A DNA stretch of 64,000 nt from NCBI GenBank assembly GCA_938083195.1, contig CALKCK010000020.1:124001-188000 (forward strand), given 5' to 3'. The notes beneath the pieces were generated by a model that saw nothing but the letters and a program-made list of their open reading frames with translations, was not told where the DNA came from and made no database searches. This document shows positions 36,416-43,855 of the stretch, one piece after another (the first letter of the stretch is position 1; each line of letters starts with the position of its first letter). Origin of the DNA: an uncultured Pirellulaceae bacterium (GTDB taxonomy: Bacteria > Planctomycetota > Planctomycetia > Pirellulales > Pirellulaceae). A program made the translations under genes and the position numbers.

Positions 36416-38977
36416 TCACTCAGTTCGCTCCAAAATCTTAATCTGGCTCCCCGTTGGGATATCTAAACGTACCGACTTTTTTCCGCTAGGCCAATTAACT
36501 TCGATGCGGTCAATAGAATCAATCGACCCCATGCCAACATGGATCTGATTCGAATTCTGACTGGAGAGTCCTTCTCCGCAGGATAGTTCAAATTTCCTAG
36601 TTCGTGTTCCTGTCGTTACCAAAACAGACGCTCCAAAGGCGTCCCGGGAGCTCCATTCTGAGGTCGGCTTAGAGGAATCGTGCCCTCCCACCAGCTGAAT
36701 ATCTACAAACCCATTCTTATTCTCTTGTCGATCACCAATTTGGTTTCGAGCAACCCGAAACCGTGGATTATTTGGACTTACGACTACCACATCAAGAAAT
36801 CCATCTCGATCGTAATCGAATAATGCAAAACCGCGACCATCCTCACGGAAATCAATGCCCGACACCAAGGTCATGTCATCGAAATTTCCGTCTCGTTGCA
36901 TGAAAAGGCGATTTCGTTCACCGCCACTAAAAGGAGCACTTCGAAACGGCGGCCCCCCGCCATCCACAGCTTCTTCGCGTTCAAACAATCTAATATCGAA
37001 ATGGTTTAATCCGCCTCCCCACTCTTCAGAAAACACAAAATCTTTATCTCGACTTGGATCCGTGCGCACGACCGAGCGCCAGAGGCAACTTCACCAATCT
37101 CCTTCTTTTCGAACCTCCGGAGGAGGCGTATAGAACCCACTAGGCACATACAGATCAAGATTTCCATCATTATCAAAATCACAAAATTGCCCGCCAAACG
37201 ACCAACCTACTTGAGCGACTTTTTGAAAGCCCTTTGCATTACCGGCAACCTGCTTAAATTTCCCATCACCAATGTTTTGATATAAAAAATTCCCACGTGC
37301 CGAGACTTTCACTCGCTCATCAACATTGTCAAATTGTTCGACGATCCGGTTCCCCGCTTTTGAGTACATATTTGAAACGTACAAGTCCTGCAGGCCATCG
37401 TTGTTATAATCACCCCAACTTGCTCCCATCCCAAAGCCCATCGTCCCTCCCGGAACCAATTCCTCGGAAACATCCGTAAACTGGAGCTTGAAGGATCCGC
37501 GTTGGGTATCGTTACGAAGAAAACGGTCCGGTGAAAAATCATTGCATAGATAAATATCTTGATCACCATCCGAATCAAAGTCTGACCAAACAGTTTGATA
37601 GGAGTTACGCCATTGAGCCAGTTCGTCGCCTACTTCGGCGCGAGTCAGTTTTCCATTTTGATTCAAAAGTACAATATTTGGCGCTCCCGCTCGATCTAGG
37701 AAAAAATGAGAACGCTCAACCTTCATTCGCATTTTGACCTGGTCTTTGACCCGTACGGAATCACCAATCCACTGAGCGGCATCCCCCGTCCCCAAACCGT
37801 AGGTGCTCAGATAAACATCCAGGCATCCGTCTCCATTAATGTCGACAACAGAACCGGAAACTACAAATTTCACAAACGCGTACTCTTCCGTCAGTGATTC
37901 GTCTAGCTTGAATTTGCCTTGATCATTCTCGAAGTACTGGCTTGGTTCGAGCGTTCCACCAACAAACACATCTGAATCGCCATCATTATCGAAATCAGCA
38001 AACAACGAACAACAAGCCAATTTCTTAACATCGAGACCAGCACTAGCCGTCACATCCTCGAAAGTTCCATCTCCTAGATTTCTCAACAATTGTCCCGACT
38101 GCCAACGGTCTGTCACGAACAAATCATCAAGACCGTCTTGATCGATGTCGACTACACTTACCCCTGGATACTGGTAGGCCGACTCCCAATCATTGAAATG
38201 TTTGTACTTGTACTGGGTGTCCTTAAATTGACGACTGTCGATTTGAGAGTTGGCCAGAATCAGATCGACGTGCGATGAACTTTGGACTTTCCTGAGTGCT
38301 TCGGGGTCGGGAATAAGACGCGTCGTCACTTCTTCAAACAAGACGTCTCGAGATCCGATCAGTTTTAGTTTGGTCTGATTCCATTGGCTAATTTTCCACT
38401 CTCCGCGGTCATCCTTACTCCAGCGAAACGTTTGGTAACCAGTCACCCCCACAACCAGATCATTGCCCATTAAAAAACGACCCTCGATTTTAGTATCCGT
38501 TTCGTAGTCGTCTCCAACAAACCGAGTCGAGAGTGTGCCAATCTGGCAATCTTTGAGTGTAGCTTTGGCCCTCAGTGGTTGCCAAATTTCTGCTGCGGCA
38601 ACCATTTTTGATTTCGACTTTGCGGTCAAAGGCCAATTGCAATACTTTCCCAAATCGGCATCTTCAATCGCAAGTGCCGCTCGAAAATCAAAACGATCAA
38701 TTCCTGAATATTCCACGGCCTCGGTAAAGAGGGTTGGGCTGGGCAAGTCAGGATCGGATAACCACTTTGGAATCAGGCTCATTGATCCCGCAAGCGATTG
38801 GAGAAGTTCCTCTGACTCATTGATCGATTCAATTTTCTTGTCGACCTCAGAAAGGGATTCTTCGACTAGATCGCCGTTGTTTTCGACATTATCTATCTCG
38901 CTTGGACTTTCAGGTTGGCCGCAACCCAACACGATGAGGAACAAACCTAAATAAAATAATCTCGCCGAAAGTCGCAT
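36416..38977 (-). CDS. Candidate selenoprotein B: FG-GAP/ASPIC-UnbV (CRTAC1-like) lipoprotein with in-frame TGA
   Basis: Paralogue of the downstream gene, about 853 residues when read through the in-frame TGA at 37093-37091. The start at 38977 gives a clear lipoprotein signal (MRLSARLFYLGLFLIVLGC). VCBS/FG-GAP repeats follow (DIDQDGLDDLF, DFDNDGDSDVF, DINGDGCLDVY, DFDSDGDQDIY, DYNNDGLQDLY, DFDNDGNLDLY), then YTPPPEVRKEGDW, the TGA, SCLWRSVVR, and an ASPIC/UnbV domain (FGASVLVTTGTRTRKFEL, IEVNWPSGKKS). A Sec residue would be at about position 629, again in a Sec-Ser-Cys motif. Without recoding the gene is split into 37091-39007 and a GTG-started 36416-37069. Residues after the TGA are as well conserved between the paralogues as those before it. 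It is the first gene of the pair. Confidence 0.75.
37064..37093 (-). promoter_or_regulatory. In-frame TGA with downstream hairpin (candidate SECIS element, copy B)
   Basis: The TGA is followed by 11 nt (AGTTGCCTCTG) and then by GCGCTCGGTCGTGCGC, which folds into a GCGC/GCGC stem with an 8-nt loop TCGGTCGT (or a tighter GGTC loop closed by an inner C-G pair). The GGU in the loop resembles the loop of the known E. coli formate dehydrogenase element. The spacing from TGA is identical to copy A although the bases differ. Confidence 0.6.
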
Positions 38978-39185
38978 GTCTTTAAAAACCTTTTGAGTAC
39001 AGAGCAAGCTTATTGTACTCTGTTTTTAATAGAACGGTCAGATACTTTTACTTAGCTTCGTGCCGAGCTTATACAAATTTAAAAATGCCCTCCCAAATGC
39101 ATAAAAATCAACGCCCGATAAAGCCTAGGGGTATACCTTTTCTATACGTTTAAATCCGAAGACGGGTCGTTAAGATTCGGTTTGA

Positions 39186-39230
39186 TGTTTAAACTTTTGT
39201 TGTTTAGACCTTTGGTGTTTAAACTGAATC
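39186..39230. promoter_or_regulatory. Three tandem 15-bp operator-like repeats
   Basis: TGTTTAAACTTTTGT, TGTTTAGACCTTTGG and TGTTTAAACTGAATC follow one another without gaps. The first and third contain the 8-bp palindrome GTTTAAAC, so the palindrome centres lie 30 bp apart, close to three helical turns. An inverted repeat GTATA-n7-TATAC lies about 50 bp upstream. The array is about 70-110 bp before the epimerase start and is in the divergent region shared with the lipoprotein pair. Confidence 0.55.
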
Positions 39231-39301
39231 GATGACGTTCAGAAAAATGCCCTTTAATCACGGGCCTTGTTTTTTGTAAATTTAACCACAGAGTCGTTCT
39301 C

Positions 39302-40300
39302 GTGAAGGCATTAGTAACCGGAGCCAACGGATTCTTGGGGTTTTGCCTAGTCCAGCAATTGCTCGAGCACGGGTACGAAGTTACCGCGATGATTCGGAAA
39401 CCACACGCGCCGTTCGCGTCAATGAAAGTCTCCACCGTGATCGGCGACATCCGAAGTTTTGATCGCGTTTTTGAAGCATGCACTGACCAAGATCTCGTCT
39501 TCCATACCGCCGCCATCTCCGGAATCTGGGGGCCGTGGAAACAATTCCACGGCACCAACACCATTGGGACTCGCAATGTTGTCGAGGCTTGCCTCCAACA
39601 TCAAATCAAGAGGCTTATCTATACCAGTTCCCCCAGTGTGACATTCGATGGTCACCACCAGAATAACACGGACGAATCCGCACCCTATGCCAAAGATTGG
39701 CTATGTCATTACCCCCATTCCAAAGCGTTAGCTGAAAAGTATGTTCTCGATGCCAACGACGAGCTGGAGTTAATGACTTGCGCCCTTCGCCCCCATTTGA
39801 TCTGGGGGCCCGGTGACCACCATCTGATTCCTCGTTTAATCCAGCGTGCAAAATCAAATCAACTTCGACGCGTCGGGGATGGCACCAATCGGATCGACAC
39901 AATCTTTGTCGAGAATGCGGCCACTGCACACATTCAAGCCGCAGAGGCATTGGTGGCAGGGTCTCCCGTCTGCGGTAGTGCTTATTTTCTTTCTCAGGAC
40001 GAGCCCGTCAATTGCTGGGACTGGATCAATGAAATTTTAGCTTTAGTTGATCTCCCTCGCGTTCGCCGCTCGATATCCTACCCGTGGGCTAAACGGCTTG
40101 GACACACCCTTGAGACGATTCATCATCTTTTCAATATCGAAGCAGAGCCGCGAATGACTCGGTTCCTCGCCGCCCAGCTTGCCAAGAACCATTATTTCGA
40201 CATCAGTCGTGCCAAGCAGGATTTTAATTACAAGCCACTTGTTTCTAATGACGAAGGAATGAGACGACTTCAAGAGGCGCTCCAATCTGAGAGCCATTAA
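39302..40300 (+). CDS. NAD(P)-dependent epimerase/dehydratase or sterol dehydrogenase-like protein
   Basis: A 332-residue extended short-chain dehydrogenase. The coenzyme motif is VTGANGFLGF (residues 5-14). The catalytic residues are Ser109/Ser110 in IYTSSPSV and the pair Tyr137-x3-Lys141 in HYPHSKALAEK. The overall pattern (HTAAISGIWGPW, LRPHLIWGPGDHHLIPRLI) resembles the 3-beta-hydroxysteroid dehydrogenase / NSDHL-like branch rather than sugar epimerases. The start is GTG. It precedes a ketosynthase, acyl carrier protein and CrtI-like oxidase on the same strand, so it may reduce or oxidise a lipid-type intermediate (inference). The repeat array upstream suggests specific control. Confidence 0.85.
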   Translation: MKALVTGANGFLGFCLVQQLLEHGYEVTAMIRKPHAPFASMKVSTVIGDIRSFDRVFEACTDQDLVFHTAAISGIWGPWKQFHGTNTIGTRNVVEACLQHQIKRLIYTSSPSVTFDGHHQNNTDESAPYAKDWLCHYPHSKALAEKYVLDANDELELMTCALRPHLIWGPGDHHLIPRLIQRAKSNQLRRVGDGTNRIDTIFVENAATAHIQAAEALVAGSPVCGSAYFLSQDEPVNCWDWINEILALVDLPRVRRSISYPWAKRLGHTLETIHHLFNIEAEPRMTRFLAAQLAKNHYFDISRAKQDFNYKPLVSNDEGMRRLQEALQSESH

Positions 40301-40324
40301 TCCAGATCGTTACTGTCCACTAAG

Positions 40325-40348
40325 CGCCTAAATCACCAGTTTTAGGCG
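40325..40348 (+). terminator. Hairpin downstream of the epimerase gene
   Basis: A perfect 8-bp inverted repeat, CGCCTAAA and TTTAGGCG, with an 8-nt loop, 24 bp after the stop codon. No T-run follows, so it is either a weak terminator or an RNA-stabilising structure. Confidence 0.35.
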
Positions 40349-40578
40349 ATCTCGAGAGCGGAAATCGTTCGTTTTCAAATCTGAGATCAATTGTGACTAA
40401 ATTTTTCTCAATTCGGTCATGATGCATGCATTGAAAAAATCAGTCCTCAATTTCCGTCGAGTGTCAGCGTAACGTAATTTTCCGGTTAATCTGCCCTCCA
40501 AATGCGATCCAACCCTTTGTAATTATCTGGCGAAATCGTAAATTGTTATCTGAACAAACTAAGAAACTAAGGACACAC

Positions 40579-41838
40579 ATGATTTCGTTTCCCAAACCCG
40601 ACGATCTCCCCGATTCCCAGCGAATCGTGATAACCGGAATTGGCTTGACGTCCCCCAACGGTAACACCTTGGGTGATTTTCGCGAATCACTGCTCACTGG
40701 CAAAAGTGGCGTGCAGGATTATGAGATTCGCTATTTTGGGAAAACGATTGCTGGAATTTGTGACTTTGACGTTCGGCGACACCAGACGCGGAAAGATGCT
40801 CGTCGGGGCACCAGAGCCGGTAGCGTCGGCTGCTATTGTGCCAATGAGGCAATTCTTGACTCTGGCATCGATTGGGAGAATACGGACTCATCTCGTGTTG
40901 GAATCTACATCGGTGTTACTGAGCATGGAAACGTTGAGACGGAAAGCGAAATCCACGAAATTCGCGGATTCGACTACGACACCAAAGTTTGGTCACACCA
41001 TCACAACCCAAGAACCGTTGCCAATAACCCAGCAGGTGAAATCGCTCTGAACTTGTCGATCACCGGCCCCCATTACACCATCGGCGCTGCCTGTGCTGCC
41101 GGTAATGCCGGACTGATTCAAGGCCTCCAGATGCTACGGCTCAAAGAGTGCGATCTCGCACTCGCCGGAGGCGTTTCGGAAAGCATACACACGTTCGGAA
41201 TCTTTGCTGGATTTGCCAGCCAAGGCGCACTCGCTTCCCACCAGGACCCTACCAAAGCATCTCGGCCTTTCGACAAAAACCGAAATGGAATCGTCGTCTC
41301 CGAGGGAGGATGTATTTACACCCTCGAGAGGCTCGAGGACGCAAAGGCGCGAAGTGCGAGAATTTACGGTGAGATTGTCGGATACGCAATTAACACGGAC
41401 GCAACCGATTTCGTTCTTCCTAATCCCGAGCGACAAGCCCAGTGCATCAACATGGCACTTAACCGAGCTTGCCTCAATGCAGAAGACATTGATATCGTCA
41501 GTACCCACGCGACGGGTACCGGAATGGGGGACGCTCTGGAATGTGACGCAATTCGTCGCGTTTTTGGGAAATCGACCAAAACCCATATAAATAATGCAAA
41601 AAGCTTTATCGGGCATACGATGGGAGCAGCCGGCGCGTTAGAATTAGCGGGCAACCTTGTGGCGTTCGAAGACAAAGTAGTTCACCCGACGATCAATCTT
41701 GATGATTTAGATCCCGAGTGTGAACTTCCTGGTCTTGTCAAAAACGAGCCTCGCGAAATCGAGACAATTGATTATATTTTGAACAACTCGTTTGGCATGC
41801 TGGGAATCAACTCGGCAACCGTCATTCGAAAAATGTAA
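40579..41838 (+). CDS. Beta-ketoacyl-ACP synthase (KAS II/FabF-like)
   Basis: A 419-residue condensing enzyme that joins malonyl-ACP to an acyl primer. The thiolase-fold triad is present: Cys172 in IGAACAAGNAG, His310 in STHATGTGMGD and His346 in NAKSFIGHTMGAAG, with Lys341 nearby. The sequence is divergent from housekeeping FabF (MISFPKPDDLPDSQRIVITG opening; HHHNPRTVANNPAGEIAL). The ATG at 40579 with AAGGA shortly upstream is chosen over an in-frame start 12 codons earlier. It is followed by a dedicated acyl carrier protein, which points to a specialised fatty-acid or polyketide product. Confidence 0.9.
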   Translation: MISFPKPDDLPDSQRIVITGIGLTSPNGNTLGDFRESLLTGKSGVQDYEIRYFGKTIAGICDFDVRRHQTRKDARRGTRAGSVGCYCANEAILDSGIDWENTDSSRVGIYIGVTEHGNVETESEIHEIRGFDYDTKVWSHHHNPRTVANNPAGEIALNLSITGPHYTIGAACAAGNAGLIQGLQMLRLKECDLALAGGVSESIHTFGIFAGFASQGALASHQDPTKASRPFDKNRNGIVVSEGGCIYTLERLEDAKARSARIYGEIVGYAINTDATDFVLPNPERQAQCINMALNRACLNAEDIDIVSTHATGTGMGDALECDAIRRVFGKSTKTHINNAKSFIGHTMGAAGALELAGNLVAFEDKVVHPTINLDDLDPECELPGLVKNEPREIETIDYILNNSFGMLGINSATVIRKM

Positions 41839-41946
41839 CAAATCTAATTCCTGTAATTCTTAGCTGGATTAGAATTTGAATCAGACTGAGTAGATCACGA
41901 CTCATGACGCTTTTAAACAAAGCTGTCAAGAAAATGGAGAATACGA

Positions 41947-42207
41947 GTGGCACCTGAAGAAATTAGAAACGTAATTATCGATATTCTGACTGATATTGCT
42001 CCCGATGAGGATCTCACGTCACTCAAAGATGACATTGATTTTCGAGAGCAACTAGAACTCGACAGCATGGATTTCCTTGATATCGTGATGGAATTACGAA
42101 AAAGATATAGTGTAAACGTGCCGGAAGAAGATTATCCACAACTCGCGTCGATGGCCAGCACGGTGTCTTACCTGACCCCCAAAATGGTCGACTGCGTCGC
42201 TTCCTAA
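41947..42207 (+). CDS. Acyl carrier protein
   Basis: An 86-residue carrier protein with the phosphopantetheine attachment site LELDSMDFLDIVMELRKRY (Ser40) and the helical frame of the family. The start is GTG. It differs from housekeeping ACP in the DSMDFLD motif (usually DSLDxVE). Its placement between a ketosynthase and a CrtI-like flavoprotein suggests that it holds the growing chain for those enzymes. A strong terminator follows. Confidence 0.9.
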   Translation: MAPEEIRNVIIDILTDIAPDEDLTSLKDDIDFREQLELDSMDFLDIVMELRKRYSVNVPEEDYPQLASMASTVSYLTPKMVDCVAS

Positions 42208-42252
42208 GACGTTTGGATAATCGGTTTCTCAAACAAAATTTGATTTTCGGTG

Positions 42253-42287
42253 GGCTCCGCGCAAAACGACGGAGCCTCATTTTTTTG
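42253..42287 (+). terminator. Intrinsic terminator between acyl carrier protein and flavoprotein genes
   Basis: The arms GGCTCCG and CGGAGCC form a perfect 7-bp stem with a 10-nt loop, followed by TCATTTTTTT. It lies only 12 bp upstream of the next ATG, so it could work as an attenuator for the flavoprotein gene. Confidence 0.85.
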
Positions 42288-42298
42288 GACGATCGTCG

Positions 42299-43687
42299 AT
42301 GTACGACACCATAATTATCGGCGCAGGAATGTCGGGGCTAGCCGCCGGAATTCGCCTTGCGCATTACGACCAGAAGGTCTGTATTCTTGAACGCCACTAC
42401 ACTATTGGCGGGCTTAATTCATTCTACCGAATGAATGGCCGGGACTACGACGTCGGCCTCCACGCTGTGACGAACTTTACGGCCAAGGGCGCCCGCAAAG
42501 GACCACTTGCCAGAATCCTCCGCCAATTGCGGTTCAAATGGGACGACTTCGCCCTTGCTCCACAAAAGGGATCTCGTATTGCTTTTCCAGATACGGAACT
42601 GCGATTCGACAACGACATCAATCTGCTCCGTTCAGAGATAAAACAGACGTTCCCCAGCCAGGTTGATAACTTCGAAGCACTCCTTGAAAAGATTTCTGAT
42701 TACGACGATTTGGATCAAGCCGCATTTGAGTTATCGGGACGCAAGGTCTTGGAAGATACCATTTCTGATCCCCTACTGATTGAAATGATTCTTTGTCCAC
42801 TAATGTGGTACGGAAATGCCGCCGAGCATGACATGGCCTGGGGCCAGTTTTGCATCATGTTTCGGAGTATATTCATCGAGGGCTTCGCCCGTCCCTACAA
42901 AGGCGTGCGGTTGATTCTTAAGAACCTAGTTAAACGTTTTCGCGGGCTTGGCGGCGAACTGAAACTGAGGTCGGGCGTTAAAACCATTCATGTCGATGGA
43001 GACCAAGCTGTCTGTGTTGAACTCGATAGTGGAGAACAAATTCAAGGGAAACGGATTCTATCCTCTGCTGGAAATTTAGAAACCTTGCGACTTTGCTCAG
43101 ATACCAGCGAACCCGATCCACGGAAGGCGGGACAACTGACATTCATTGAGTCGATTTCGATTCTCGATCGCGAACCTGAATCCATCGGCAATTCTGACAC
43201 AATTGTGTTCTATAACGATTCAGATAAATTCCACTGGGAACGGCCAACCAACGGATTGTGCGACACGCGCACTGGAGTCATTTGCTCTCCCAATAACTAC
43301 GAGTATTCGGAAGAGGATGGCAAACTAACCGACGGTGTGATCCGTATTACCACGATTGCAGATTTCGATCGATGGAACGCACTTTCTCCAGAAGATTATC
43401 AACGAGAAAAATTGCGGTGGTACGACCGCAGCGTCGCCGAAAGCATCAAATACACCCCTGACTTTCGAGCTTTTGTCATCGACACCGATCTGTTTACGCC
43501 GACAACCATCAGTCGTTTTACGTGGCATGATAATGGAGCAGTCTATGGGGCGCCGGCCAAAATTCTTGATGGGACGACCCATTTGAAGAACGTCTTCCTT
43601 TGTGGAACGGATCAAGGCTTTGTTGGAATCATCGGGGCAATGATGAGTGGTATTTCGATGGCTAACCTCCACTGTTTGCGACCGTGA
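42299..43687 (+). CDS. FAD-dependent phytoene desaturase/retinol saturase-like oxidoreductase
   Basis: A 462-residue flavoprotein of the CrtI/amine-oxidase-like superfamily. The dinucleotide-binding motif is IIIGAGMSGLAAGIRLAHYD with ILERHYTIGGLNSFY. The C-terminal FAD motif is VFLCGTDQGFVGIIGAMMSG. The middle part is divergent and includes many aromatic residues. Members desaturate or saturate isoprenoid and lipid chains. Here the neighbours (ketosynthase and carrier protein) suggest an acyl chain as substrate. The start directly follows a strong terminator, so expression could be uncoupled from the upstream genes or regulated by antitermination. No signal peptide is present. Confidence 0.85.
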   Translation: MYDTIIIGAGMSGLAAGIRLAHYDQKVCILERHYTIGGLNSFYRMNGRDYDVGLHAVTNFTAKGARKGPLARILRQLRFKWDDFALAPQKGSRIAFPDTELRFDNDINLLRSEIKQTFPSQVDNFEALLEKISDYDDLDQAAFELSGRKVLEDTISDPLLIEMILCPLMWYGNAAEHDMAWGQFCIMFRSIFIEGFARPYKGVRLILKNLVKRFRGLGGELKLRSGVKTIHVDGDQAVCVELDSGEQIQGKRILSSAGNLETLRLCSDTSEPDPRKAGQLTFIESISILDREPESIGNSDTIVFYNDSDKFHWERPTNGLCDTRTGVICSPNNYEYSEEDGKLTDGVIRITTIADFDRWNALSPEDYQREKLRWYDRSVAESIKYTPDFRAFVIDTDLFTPTTISRFTWHDNGAVYGAPAKILDGTTHLKNVFLCGTDQGFVGIIGAMMSGISMANLHCLRP

Positions 43688-43855
43688 ATTCGCAATCTCT
43701 CCGACGCTAATTTGATTGCATGGGAACTACCCGTTTCCATTAGCTCAAATTCTTGCCTAAATGCTCGAGCCCAGACCAGGATAATTTGCTCTCACTGGGA
43801 GGTTACGTTTATATTACTAACCTCTGTGCGTTTCTTTATCCACTGGACTATCACG

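Noticed and set aside
33737-39007. TGA read as tryptophan (alternative genetic code) to explain the two lipoprotein genes
   Set aside because: Other genes in the window use TGA as a proper stop (for example at 489, 18406 and 43687), and conserved Trp positions use TGG.
33737-39007. Simple pseudogenisation of the two ASPIC/UnbV lipoproteins
   Set aside because: Both copies are diverged in bases yet keep the frame, protein motifs and hairpin spacing around the TGA, with no other disruption over 2.5 kb each. Inheritance of one old nonsense mutation through duplication cannot be fully excluded.
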